Source: Flavobacterium sp. (GTDB lineage Bacteria > Bacteroidota > Bacteroidia > Flavobacteriales > Flavobacteriaceae). From it: a stretch of DNA of 11,940 bases. The notes below the pieces were generated by a model, which ran no database searches, had not been told where the DNA came from, and saw nothing but the letters and a program-made list of their open reading frames with translations. Shown here in pieces: positions 1-7,286 of the stretch. The DNA lies in the NCBI GenBank assembly GCA_030150335.1, contig JASLGC010000239.1:1-11940 (forward strand). The letters are read 5' to 3'. Positions within the stretch are counted from its first letter, which is position 1; every line of letters begins with the position of its first letter. Made by a program: the position numbers and the translations under genes.

Positions 1-1272
1 ATTTTTTAGTAATTCCCCTAAGTCAAATTCAGAAAGTACCACTTTCCCTTTATACGCAGCTAAATCAGGGTTATTTAAGTTATCAATTTCAATCTCCGCA
101 GTTCCCTTTCCAATTGATGTCAATAAATTCACATTCGTATCCAACGTACGTTTAGTCAACTCAATATCTCCAACTAAATTCACATTCCCTAAAACAGACA
201 ATTCCTCAGGTAATAAGTTCCCTAAAATCTCTGGCATTAAGCCTACTAAGTTGTTTCGGGTAACATAAAGTCTATCCACATTAGCCTTCATCCAGAAAGG
301 CTTGTCTTTGTCAAACACATTTTTAAAGTGAAACAACCCACGCACATTTGACGTATTCTCATCCACTAAATTCACATGTTTCATATAGAAGTCGTTCGTC
401 ACTCCATCTATATGTCCCTTTACAAATACATTCTTATTTTCTGAAAACACACCAGTAAACACATTTAAATCTGATGTATTCAAAGACGCCTTTCTAATTT
501 CAAAATTCCAATTCACTTTATCAGCGAAGTATTTCATGTCTCCAAGAGCATAGGTAAACTCCAAATCACCTTCAATTGATGATTTGTTTGTTACTATATT
601 CAACCCTTTGACACCGATACTTGTCTTTGTGTGAGAAAAATCACCAGATAGGTTCTTTACCCCCATGCCCCAATGATCAACAAAAGTGGCCTTCATAATA
701 TTTCCATAAATATCCGGTCCTTTGATAAAGAAATCCTTTACCTGCCCCTCAATATCTTTAAAGTCAACAGCAACTTCCGTCTCTGCATTCTCATCAGAAA
801 TAATCAAATGCGTCCCTTTTATGTTAACTAAAGGAGATTTAAGTCTAAACTTTCCTTGCCCTGGTTTTCCATCGTCAAACGCATTGATAAAGTGGTCCAA
901 TGTCGTTTCTTCTTCCCCTTTGTACTTGTGAATACGCAAATACAAACTATCGATATAAGCATTTCCAAAGAACAATCGTCCTTGTGTCAATTCTTTAAAA
1001 TCTAATATTCTTGTATTAAAACTTTTTATGTAAAGGAAATCATTACCTTTAATATCTTTAGCAGCAACTCCTTTAAGGGTAATTCCTCCAAAAATATCTA
1101 AAGCCAACTTATCTATATGAATATCTGTACCAAACTTCGTATTGATTTTATTCATTGCCTCTTTGGCAAGAAATGTCTGTACAGGTGGCAACACCAATGC
1201 TCCTGCAACTACAATAAGTAGCGCAAACACTCCTAAAATCAGACGAAAAACTATTTTTTTAAATTTTTTGAT
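1..1272 (-). CDS. tamB: TamB-like translocation/assembly module protein, N-terminal part (C-terminus beyond the window)
   Basis: An open frame of 424 codons reads leftward without a stop to base 1, so the 3' end is missing; flavobacterial TamB proteins usually exceed 1,000 residues. The start of the protein is basic (KKFKK), followed by one membrane anchor of about 20 residues (IVFRLILGVFALLIVVAGAL) and then LPPVQTFLAKEA. After this comes the repetitive, AsmA-like beta-rich pattern (for example GTDIHIDKLALDIFGGITLKG) expected of the long periplasmic groove that helps carry lipids or assemble outer-membrane proteins. Homologues next to tsaD are common in flavobacteria. There is no ATG, GTG or TTG between the in-frame stop at 1312-1314 and the hydrophobic segment. 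I place the start at ATC 1270-1272 because it gives a normal MKKFKKI-type N-terminus; CTG at 1240-1242 and GTG at 1228-1230 are alternatives that remove the positive charges. The family call is firm and the start is uncertain. Confidence 0.85.
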   Translation of the reverse strand, partial: MKKFKKIVFRLILGVFALLIVVAGALVLPPVQTFLAKEAMNKINTKFGTDIHIDKLALDIFGGITLKGVAAKDIKGNDFLYIKSFNTRILDFKELTQGRLFFGNAYIDSLYLRIHKYKGEEETTLDHFINAFDDGKPGQGKFRLKSPLVNIKGTHLIISDENAETEVAVDFKDIEGQVKDFFIKGPDIYGNIMKATFVDHWGMGVKNLSGDFSHTKTSIGVKGLNIVTNKSSIEGDLEFTYALGDMKYFADKVNWNFEIRKASLNTSDLNVFTGVFSENKNVFVKGHIDGVTNDFYMKHVNLVDENTSNVRGLFHFKNVFDKDKPFWMKANVDRLYVTRNNLVGLMPEILGNLLPEELSVLGNVNLVGDIELTKRTLDTNVNLLTSIGKGTAEIEIDNLNNPDLAAYKGKVVLSEFDLGELLKN

Positions 1273-1286
1273 AACGTATAATGTTT

Positions 1287-1294
1287 TAAATTTG
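1287..1294 (+). promoter_or_regulatory. Candidate -7 promoter element for the tsaD operon
   Basis: TAAATTTG is an exact match to the Bacteroidota -7 consensus TAnnTTTG. A TTG lies upstream at 1268-1270 with a 16-base spacer, slightly shorter than usual. A start near 1301 would give tsaD a leader of about 105 bases. The match is by consensus only, and AT-rich DNA gives chance hits. Confidence 0.35.
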
Positions 1295-1334
1295 CCGCAA
1301 TCTACGGTAGTTTAGTTATAAAACTAACAACTTA

Positions 1335-1342
1335 CAAATTTA
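1335..1342 (-). promoter_or_regulatory. Candidate -7 promoter element for tamB
   Basis: On the minus strand these bases read TAAATTTG, an exact TAnnTTTG match, and would place the transcript start near 1328, about 55 bases before the proposed ATC start. I see no TTG at the expected -33 distance. It is the exact inverted copy of the plus-strand candidate at 1287-1294. Confidence 0.3.
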
Positions 1343-1405
1343 ATTATTTTTCTATAGGGTTAGGTAGATTTAACCTTATAAATTATCAAAAGATAAAAGT
1401 ATAAA

Positions 1406-2428
1406 ATGTCTTCAAAACCCACCTATATTTTAGCCATCGAAAGCTCATGTGATGACACATCTGCAGCGATTATGGCTGACAACAAAGTTCTATCTAATAT
1501 CGTTGCCAGACAGGAAATTCACGAAGAATACGGAGGGGTAGTTCCTGAATTAGCTTCGCGTGCACATCAACAAAACATCGTGCCAGTAGTAGATGTTGCT
1601 ATTAAAAAAGCAGGCATTACAAAAGAAGACCTTAGTGCTATTGCTTTCACGCAAGGTCCTGGTTTGATGGGTTCGCTATTAGTGGGAGGCTCTTTTGCTA
1701 AATCACTTTCTATTGCACTTGACATTCCTTTAGTTGCTGTAAACCACATGCATGCACATATTCTATGTCATTTTATTGACGAAGAGGGATTTGAAAAACC
1801 TGAGTTTCCTTTCTTAGCATTAACGATTTCTGGTGGACACACACAAATTGTTCGTGTAAACAGCTTTTTTGACTTAGAAATATTAGGGGAGACAACGGAT
1901 GACGCAGTTGGTGAGGCTTTTGACAAATCCGCAAAAGTATTAGGTTTCCCTTACCCAGGGGGGCCATTGATTGACAAATATGCTAAATTAGGAAACCCTA
2001 AAGCATTCCCTTTTACAAAACCAAAAGTACCAGGACTAAACTTCAGCTTCAGTGGACTAAAAACACAAATATTATACTTTATCCAGAAAAACGTTGCTGC
2101 TAATCCTAACTTCGTTGAAGAAAACTTAGCAGATATATGTGCTTCTATCCAATATACAATTATCCAAATTTTAATGGATAAGTTGAAACTTGCTGTTGCC
2201 GAAACTGGTATTAAACAAATAACAATCGGAGGTGGTGTATCTGCCAACTCAGGAATAAGACAAGTATTAAAAGACGCGGAGAAAAAATACAAATGGAAAA
2301 CATTTGTTCCAAAATTTGAATATACAACAGACAATGCAGCAATGATTGGAATCGTAGGTTACTACCGTTTCCTTGAGTCTAAATTTGCAGATTCTTCTGT
2401 TGTTTCTAAAGCGCGTATCGAATTCTAA
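1406..2428 (+). CDS. tsaD: tRNA N6-threonylcarbamoyladenosine (t6A37) transferase TsaD
   Basis: TsaD transfers the threonylcarbamoyl group from threonylcarbamoyl-AMP to A37 of ANN-decoding tRNAs in the cytoplasm, working with TsaB and TsaE; neither partner is in this window. The 340 residues are the normal family length and show the ASKHA fold signatures: ESSCDDT at 12-18, the metal ligands in NHMHAH (His114 and His118), SGGHTQ at 142-147, GETTDDAVGEAFDK at 161-174, GGGVSAN at 275-281, and TDNAAMIG with the third ligand Asp309. No key residue is missing. The ATG at 1406 follows an A-rich leader containing TAAAA-like motifs and gives the usual short N-terminus before YILAIESS. It is the first gene of a tight five-gene operon and diverges from tamB. 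Confidence 0.98.
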   Translation: MSSKPTYILAIESSCDDTSAAIMADNKVLSNIVARQEIHEEYGGVVPELASRAHQQNIVPVVDVAIKKAGITKEDLSAIAFTQGPGLMGSLLVGGSFAKSLSIALDIPLVAVNHMHAHILCHFIDEEGFEKPEFPFLALTISGGHTQIVRVNSFFDLEILGETTDDAVGEAFDKSAKVLGFPYPGGPLIDKYAKLGNPKAFPFTKPKVPGLNFSFSGLKTQILYFIQKNVAANPNFVEENLADICASIQYTIIQILMDKLKLAVAETGIKQITIGGGVSANSGIRQVLKDAEKKYKWKTFVPKFEYTTDNAAMIGIVGYYRFLESKFADSSVVSKARIEF

Positions 2429-2437
2429 TTATCTACT

Positions 2438-3142
2438 ATGCAATTATTCTATTCTCCTGAAATTGAAAAAGGACAAACTACTTTCACTTTTGACAAAGAT
2501 GAAAGCAAACATATCATTCGCGTATTAAGACGTAAAATGGGGGACACTTTATACGTGACCAATGGTAAAGGCACTTTGTTTACAACCAAAATCTCTTTGG
2601 ACTCAGATAAAAAATGTATAACTGAAATTGTGTCTCACGAAGACCAAGCTCCTACTCCATTCCGTCTGCACTTAGCTGTTGCACCTACAAAGATGAACGA
2701 ACGCTATGAGTGGTTTTTAGAAAAAGCAACTGAAATTGGTATTCACGAAATTACACCAATTATATGTGAGCACTCAGAGCGAAAAATCGTTAAAACAGAG
2801 CGTTTCGAGAAGATTATACAATCTGCAATGAAGCAATCTTTACAATATCACATGCCTATCTTAAATGAGCCAATTTCTCTAAAAGAATTCTTAGCTCAGA
2901 ACCACGAAGGCGAGAAATATATAGCGCATTGTGAGGACACTGAAAAAGTTTTACTGAAAAACAGCATCCCTCTTCACAAAAATTATTTACTTTTAGTGGG
3001 TCCAGAAGGCGATTTTTCTACAAGTGAGATAGAAACAGCCTTAGAAAAAGGATATAAACCCGTTTCTTTAGGCCATACAAGATTGCGAACGGAGACTGCC
3101 GCTTTAGTCGCTGTACACAGTTTTGTTTTTGCTAATGAATAA
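2438..3142 (+). CDS. rsmE: 16S rRNA (uracil(1498)-N3)-methyltransferase RsmE
   Basis: RsmE methylates N3 of U1498 in 16S rRNA on the assembled 30S subunit, using S-adenosylmethionine. The 234-residue protein has the family layout: an N-terminal PUA-like RNA-binding part (about 1-70, with DESKHIIRVLRRKMGD) and a C-terminal SPOUT (trefoil-knot) methyltransferase domain. Knot signatures are clear: KMNERYEWFLEKATEIGI at 85-102, LLVGPEGDF ending at 193, and LGHTRLRTETAA at 211-222. The gene begins 9 bases after the tsaD stop, so it is almost certainly cotranscribed, pairing a tRNA-modifying with an rRNA-modifying enzyme. The length and motifs suggest a full, working enzyme. Confidence 0.97.
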   Translation: MQLFYSPEIEKGQTTFTFDKDESKHIIRVLRRKMGDTLYVTNGKGTLFTTKISLDSDKKCITEIVSHEDQAPTPFRLHLAVAPTKMNERYEWFLEKATEIGIHEITPIICEHSERKIVKTERFEKIIQSAMKQSLQYHMPILNEPISLKEFLAQNHEGEKYIAHCEDTEKVLLKNSIPLHKNYLLLVGPEGDFSTSEIETALEKGYKPVSLGHTRLRTETAALVAVHSFVFANE

Positions 3143-3150
3143 TTTACAAC

Positions 3151-4245
3151 ATGATGATAGACTCTAAGACAATCTCAAAAGGAATCGTGCGTGCAGTTTT
3201 AATATTAACTGCAATCACCCTATTAGGTTTATTACTTTTAGAAATAAGCCAATTATTTATATATATCGCTTTCGCCTTTGTCTTAGCATTAATCGGTAAG
3301 CCAATTGTTGAGTTTATGCGCAAGAGATTGCGTATCAAACGCACCCTTGCTGTGTCTATTACCATTGTTATATACCTTGCTTTCTTTATTGGATTTATTT
3401 TCATGTTTGTACCGTTGTTTACAACACAAGCTCAAAACTTGTCTGTTCTAAACACACTACATTTACAAGAAGACTTCAATGGGCTTATCCATAAGATTGA
3501 CTTTTACTTAGACGCAAAAGGGTTCAGCTTAGATAAGATTATTGCTGAATCGAATCTAAAATCACAAATGAAGCTTGACTTCGTGCCTAACTTATTAAAC
3601 TCTATTTTGAGTTTATTAAGTGAATTTGGAATGGGATTATTCGCTATTCTTTTCATCTCTTTTTTCTTTTTGAAAGACCAGGTAGTATTAGAATATCAAT
3701 TCAAAAAAATGTTCTCTACAAAACACGAAAACAAAGTATTAAACTCGATTAATAAAATCAATAACCTACTATCTCGTTATTTCTTAGGTTTAGTAGCACA
3801 AACGATTATTATATTCATTTTAAGCTTCATTCTATTAGCTGTTGTCGGTGTAAAAGGTGCACTAATGATTGCATTCTTATGCGCCATATTAAACATTATC
3901 CCTTATATCGGACCACTTATTGGAAACCTTTTAGCCGTAGTATTTACAATGCTAAGCTTTATAGGAGACAATTTCACTGAAGTTACCTTACCAAAGGCAC
4001 TTACAGTATTTATTGGATTCTTGACTATTCAGTTAATAGACAATGTGGTAAATCAACCACTTATCTTTTCGAATAGTGTAAAATCTCATCCATTAGAAAT
4101 ATTCATCGTTATTTTAGCAAGTGGTATGTTCTCAGGTATTTTCGGTATGATTGCAGCAGTTCCTATGTACACTTGTCTAAAAGTATTTGGAAAAGAGTTC
4201 TTACCTAACGTTAGATTTATACAAATCCTCACAAAAAAATTATAA
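3151..4245 (+). CDS. AI-2E family (PerM-like) membrane transporter
   Basis: A 364-residue inner-membrane protein with about seven or eight hydrophobic segments (roughly 12-32, 34-52, 64-90, 151-174, 211-237, 238-250, 258-272, 284-297 and 325-346). A mostly soluble stretch at about 91-150 separates the first three from the rest, as in the AI-2E/PerM family. Family signatures are NIIPYIGPLIGNL at 248-260 and the C-terminal SHPLEIFIVILASGMFSGIFGMIAAVP block starting near 322. Members have been linked to autoinducer-2 export (TqsA) or to sodium/proton antiport, so the substrate cannot be assigned here. Two ATG codons lie in tandem at 3151 and 3154, and either could start the protein. It begins 8 bases after rsmE, and its stop codon directly abuts the next start, which marks it as an internal operon gene. 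Confidence 0.93.
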   Translation: MMIDSKTISKGIVRAVLILTAITLLGLLLLEISQLFIYIAFAFVLALIGKPIVEFMRKRLRIKRTLAVSITIVIYLAFFIGFIFMFVPLFTTQAQNLSVLNTLHLQEDFNGLIHKIDFYLDAKGFSLDKIIAESNLKSQMKLDFVPNLLNSILSLLSEFGMGLFAILFISFFFLKDQVVLEYQFKKMFSTKHENKVLNSINKINNLLSRYFLGLVAQTIIIFILSFILLAVVGVKGALMIAFLCAILNIIPYIGPLIGNLLAVVFTMLSFIGDNFTEVTLPKALTVFIGFLTIQLIDNVVNQPLIFSNSVKSHPLEIFIVILASGMFSGIFGMIAAVPMYTCLKVFGKEFLPNVRFIQILTKKL

Positions 4246-5424
4246 TTGAAAAACAATCTTTTAGCAGAAGAAGTTCAGCAATATATACAAGAACAGCTAC
4301 TTAATGATATCAATAAGTTAGCTTTCAAAAAAAGCCCATTCTCTACAGTAGAAATGAGCGAATTATTGACGCAAATTGAATCTAAACAAAAGTCAAAAGA
4401 CAAACTACCTACTTGGTATTCAGGTCAAAATATTCTATTCCCTAAAAAATTATCAATAGAACAAACTTCTTCTGAAGAATGTGCTAAATACAAAGCTTCT
4501 TTAGTACAAGGAAATAGTCTAATAGACCTTACTGGAGGTTTTGGAATTGATTGTTACTACTTTGCACAACGCATCAAAGAAGTGCAGCATTGTGAAATGC
4601 AAGAAGATTTAAGTGAGATTGTAGCTCATAATTACACTGCATTGGAAGTAGATAACATTACTTGTCATTGTGGGGATAGTCTTATGTATTTAAAGCAAGT
4701 AAATAAACAATGGGATTATATTTACGTTGATCCAGCTCGTCGCAATCAAGCGAAGGAAAAAGTATTCTTTTTAAGTGACTGTACCCCTAATGTTCCAGAA
4801 CATTTGGATGATTTGTTTACTTACACAGATACCATTCTGATTAAAACCTCACCTTTACTTGACTTACACGCAGGTATTAGTGAATTACAGTATGTCAAAG
4901 CCATTCACATTGTCGCTTTGAACAATGATGTAAAGGAATTATTGTGGATACTTGAAAAAAATTATAAAGGCGAAATAGAATTAGTAGCCGTTAATCTAAC
5001 CAAAGAAGAACCGCAACTATTCCAAACCTCTTTAAATGATACAGCTACAGCTACTTTTCATGTACCTCAACAGTATTTGTATGAGCCAAATAGTGCTATC
5101 CTTAAAACAGGTAAATTTGATGCTATAAGCCAACAATACAAGATCAATAAACTGCACCCACATAGCCAACTTTACACAAGTGAGGAACTAATCGACTTCC
5201 CAGGGCGCTCATTTCTCATTGAAGACATTATCCCTTTCAATAAACAAAATGCAAAAACGCATTTGAGTAATATAAAAGCTAATGTGACTGTACGCAACTT
5301 CCCTCTCAAAGTAGAAGAAATCAGAAAAAAGTGGAAAATAAAAGATGGTGGAGATAAATATATTTTTTTTACAACTAACTTGAAAAATGAAAAAATTATA
5401 CTAATTTGTTGCAAAACAATATAG
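4246..5424 (+). CDS. Class I SAM-dependent methyltransferase with THUMP-like domain (PG_1098 family)
   Basis: A 392-residue predicted cytoplasmic methyltransferase. Motif I, which binds S-adenosylmethionine, is LIDLTGGFGID at 92-102, and the catalytic-type motif IV is YVDPARR at 150-156. The helical region at 1-85 and the C-terminal part after about 280 (PNSAILKTGKFDAI, then FPGRSFLIEDIIPFNKQNAK) match what I recall of the Bacteroidota family with a THUMP-like and a ferredoxin-like module, usually annotated only as a methyltransferase. VDPARR resembles the (D/N)PP(Y/F/R) loop of nucleic-acid N-methyltransferases but is not identical. The position after tsaD and rsmE suggests an RNA substrate; this is inference. 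The start is TTG at 4246, immediately after the previous stop; the next in-frame ATG is residue 37 and would remove family sequence. I am confident of the fold but the substrate is unknown. Confidence 0.85.
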   Translation: MKNNLLAEEVQQYIQEQLLNDINKLAFKKSPFSTVEMSELLTQIESKQKSKDKLPTWYSGQNILFPKKLSIEQTSSEECAKYKASLVQGNSLIDLTGGFGIDCYYFAQRIKEVQHCEMQEDLSEIVAHNYTALEVDNITCHCGDSLMYLKQVNKQWDYIYVDPARRNQAKEKVFFLSDCTPNVPEHLDDLFTYTDTILIKTSPLLDLHAGISELQYVKAIHIVALNNDVKELLWILEKNYKGEIELVAVNLTKEEPQLFQTSLNDTATATFHVPQQYLYEPNSAILKTGKFDAISQQYKINKLHPHSQLYTSEELIDFPGRSFLIEDIIPFNKQNAKTHLSNIKANVTVRNFPLKVEEIRKKWKIKDGGDKYIFFTTNLKNEKIILICCKTI

Positions 5425-5426
5425 TT

Positions 5427-6005
5427 ATGAAACATTACGTATGCCTTATTCTATTCCTTTGCTGTAATCTTCTCTATGTTCAGGCTCAAGAAAAAAACTG
5501 TGCTTTAGACTATGAAGTAGTAAATGACACCATCAACTTTAAACAAACAAAAGAATTATTAGTCTATGAAGATTCACAAGAAAAGAGTACGCAAGCACTC
5601 TACTTCTCATTGATTAAATCTGATGATAATAATTTCTTACAAGTTCAGCTAATACAAAAGAGTACAGACTTTATTCCGATTACGTGTGTTAATTACCGTA
5701 GCATTATATCCATAAAACTCAATAATGGTCGCATTATCTCAGCTTATTATATTGGAGATGAGAAGTGCGATACGTTTATATATAATAATGAGACGAAAAA
5801 CAACATTCGCCTCTTGTCAACCGTGTTCTTATTACGCAAAGAAGATATCAACTATTTAAAGGAATCTCCTATCGTTATGGTACAAATACGCTATGCTAAT
5901 AAAGCACTACCTTATCCTATCAAAAACGAACTTGAATTTAATTCAACAGAACCAAATTCTCAACCTTCTGCCTTTTTCATTGAGAATATACCTTGTTTAG
6001 AATAA
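5427..6005 (+). CDS. Secreted protein of unknown function
   Basis: A 192-residue protein that I do not recognise. The N-terminus MKHYVCLILFLCCNLLYVQAQ is a good Sec signal peptide, with probable cleavage before or after the last glutamine (about residue 21); no lipobox is present, so a soluble periplasmic protein is expected. The mature part is rich in beta-forming segments and keeps four cysteines (in NCALDY, ITCVNY, EKCDTF and at the end, IPCLE), which could form two disulfides. I chose ATG 5427 because the frame upstream only offers a TTG at 5406 inside the previous gene and would put extra residues before the signal peptide. It starts 2 bases after the methyltransferase stop and is the last gene before the terminator at 6059, so it shares the tsaD operon. 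Confidence 0.75.
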   Translation: MKHYVCLILFLCCNLLYVQAQEKNCALDYEVVNDTINFKQTKELLVYEDSQEKSTQALYFSLIKSDDNNFLQVQLIQKSTDFIPITCVNYRSIISIKLNNGRIISAYYIGDEKCDTFIYNNETKNNIRLLSTVFLLRKEDINYLKESPIVMVQIRYANKALPYPIKNELEFNSTEPNSQPSAFFIENIPCLE

Positions 6006-6058
6006 AATCTAAATCGCATATAGTAATAATTATCTCCATAAATCTAAATAATATAAAT

Positions 6059-6087
6059 AGCTTTCTCAATCGAGGAGGCTTTTTTTG
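6059..6087 (+). terminator. Rho-independent terminator of the tsaD operon
   Basis: AGCTTTCTC (6059-6067) pairs fully with GAGGAGGCT (6072-6080), allowing G-U pairs, around an AATC loop, and is followed by a run of T from 6081. It lies 54 bases after the last operon gene. Confidence 0.85.
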
Positions 6088-6205
6088 TTTTTTAACACGT
6101 CAAAAAATGTCTATACAACTAATTAAAAACTAATTACTTAAAGACACCAAGTATTCAATATCATTAAAAAAATTGATTTTTATTGAATTATTCTAAATTC
6201 ATCTC

Positions 6206-6234
6206 TTGCGAATTATAATCAATTGTTATATTTT
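6206..6234 (+). promoter_or_regulatory. Candidate promoter for the lipocalin-like lipoprotein gene
   Basis: TTG at 6206-6208 and TATATTTT at 6227-6234 (seven of eight to TAnnTTTG) are separated by 18 bases. A start near 6241 leaves a leader of about 50 bases before ATG 6292. Consensus match only. Confidence 0.35.
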
Positions 6235-6291
6235 TAAGAAAACAAATAATGAATAACCACAACTACTTTTTAAATTTAAAACAACCACACT

Positions 6292-6732
6292 ATGAAGCGC
6301 TTACTAACACTTTTCGTCGCAGTCTTCGCAGTCTCAGGGCTCTTCTTTCTGCAAAGTTGTTCAGTTGAAAAAGACACCACCAATTTCAACGAAGCTACAA
6401 CAATGGCACTTAATGATGTTAATCTAGAGAAAAAATGGCTCACCACATTTTATGCCTTTACTCCAGATTGTCCAAATGCAATTCGCACAAAATTGCAACT
6501 TTCTTCTGTTCAAATCGATTTAAAGACCACGCACTACTCTTTACTTGACAGATATAGTTTAATTGAAGATGAAGGTTCATATTCAATCGATGGAGATCTC
6601 ATTACTTTAACTTCTTCAACAACTGATGAAAAATTAAAACTTAGTATTAAGTCTTTTACTTCAGATGAATTAATTGTAGAAGTAATTGACCACCCTTATT
6701 TAACAGAAATTGAACTAATAAATATTCGTTAA
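6292..6732 (+). CDS. Lipocalin-like lipoprotein
   Basis: A 146-residue predicted lipoprotein. Residues 1-22 form a signal peptide (MKRLLTLFVAVFAVSGLFFL) ending in the lipobox LQSC, with Cys23 as the lipid-attachment site; the next residues SVEKD are acidic/serine-rich, as in exported Bacteroidota lipoproteins. The mature domain starts with EKKWLTTFYAF and continues with alternating strands (DEGSYSIDGDLITLTSSTTDEKLKLSIKSFTSDELIVEV), the pattern of the lipocalin-like lipoproteins common in this phylum. The fold call rests on this pattern alone and the ligand is unknown. Cys54 (in PDCPN) is the only cysteine after the lipidated one. Two TAA stops lie in tandem at 6730-6735. It has its own candidate promoter and its own terminator, so it appears to be a single-gene unit. 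Confidence 0.8.
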   Translation: MKRLLTLFVAVFAVSGLFFLQSCSVEKDTTNFNEATTMALNDVNLEKKWLTTFYAFTPDCPNAIRTKLQLSSVQIDLKTTHYSLLDRYSLIEDEGSYSIDGDLITLTSSTTDEKLKLSIKSFTSDELIVEVIDHPYLTEIELINIR

Positions 6733-6756
6733 TAAAATAACTTTTATTTAAATTTT

Positions 6757-6784
6757 AAAAGACCTCATTTAGAGGTCTTTTTTT
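6757..6784 (+). terminator. Rho-independent terminator after the lipocalin-like gene
   Basis: AAAAGACCTC (6757-6766) and GAGGTCTTTT (6772-6781) form a perfect 10-base stem with an ATTTA loop, and the T run extends to 6784. Confidence 0.92.
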
Positions 6785-6942
6785 ATTCCATAATATCTTT
6801 AAAAGGAGATAAATATTTAATAACATTCACAAAACATGATTTTCAAAGCTAAAAAGTATTAAAATACAAACAATAAGCACAATTAAAAATAAAATATACT
6901 AAAATAAAACACATATTTAACAACTTAATTTTGTTTTTATCT

Positions 6943-6950
6943 TATATTTG
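6943..6950 (+). promoter_or_regulatory. Candidate -7 promoter element for the small membrane protein gene
   Basis: TATATTTG is an exact match to the Bacteroidota TAnnTTTG box. Transcription would begin near 6957, about 38 bases before ATG 6995. No TTG stands at the ideal -33 distance. Confidence 0.45.
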
Positions 6951-6994
6951 TCAATATACTTACTACCCCACGTAACTATAAAACAAACAACATT

Positions 6995-7207
6995 ATGCAA
7001 AAGAAATTAAAACAAAGTAGTTTCTTAGTTATAACCATTGCTATAGCTTTACTTGTATTTAATTTATACAAATTAAGAAACGAACAAACACATCACTTAG
7101 AGCAATCGTATACTAATGATTCTCCTAAAGAAGAAATATTTGTAAGTATTCTTTTACTTGCAAGTGGCGTATTTTTATTTAAAAGAGCAAAATACTTCAA
7201 AAACTAA
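6995..7207 (+). CDS. Small two-helix membrane protein, function unknown
   Basis: A 70-residue open frame with a basic start (MQKKLKQ), a hydrophobic helix at about 9-27 (SFLVITIAIALLVFNLYKL), a polar, charged stretch of about 20 residues (RNEQTHHLEQSYTNDSPKEE), a second helix at about 48-63 (IFVSILLLASGVFLF) and a basic end (KRAKYFKN). Charge placement suggests that both ends lie in the cytoplasm and the loop in the periplasm. It is flanked by an exact TAnnTTTG box upstream and a strong terminator downstream, which supports a real gene in spite of its size. I recognise no family. Confidence 0.65.
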   Translation: MQKKLKQSSFLVITIAIALLVFNLYKLRNEQTHHLEQSYTNDSPKEEIFVSILLLASGVFLFKRAKYFKN

Positions 7208-7235
7208 TCTTTATTTAACGTTATTTAAATGCATA

Positions 7236-7267
7236 AAAAAAACCTTTCACGAATGAAAGGTTTTTTT
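7236..7267. terminator. Bidirectional terminator between convergent genes
   Basis: A 14-base perfect stem (AAAAAACCTTTCA side at 7236-7249, TGAAAGGTTTTTTT side at 7254-7267) with a CGAA tetraloop. The A run on one side and the T run on the other let it stop both the rightward small membrane gene and the leftward NlpE-like gene. Confidence 0.93.
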
Positions 7268-7286
7268 ATTTATTGTGATAAAATCA

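Noticed and set aside
722..931. 69-codon plus-strand frame
   Set aside because: Antisense to the tamB frame; serine- and proline-rich shadow translation without its own signals.
1951..2334. 127-codon minus-strand frame
   Set aside because: Antisense to tsaD, which has every catalytic motif; no homologous features are visible in the shadow frame.
5406..5426. Earlier TTG start for the secreted protein
   Set aside because: It overlaps the methyltransferase and puts seven extra residues before a complete signal peptide that begins at ATG 5427.
5172..5435. 87-codon minus-strand frame over the methyltransferase/secreted gene junction
   Set aside because: Antisense to two well-supported genes and without promoter or terminator.
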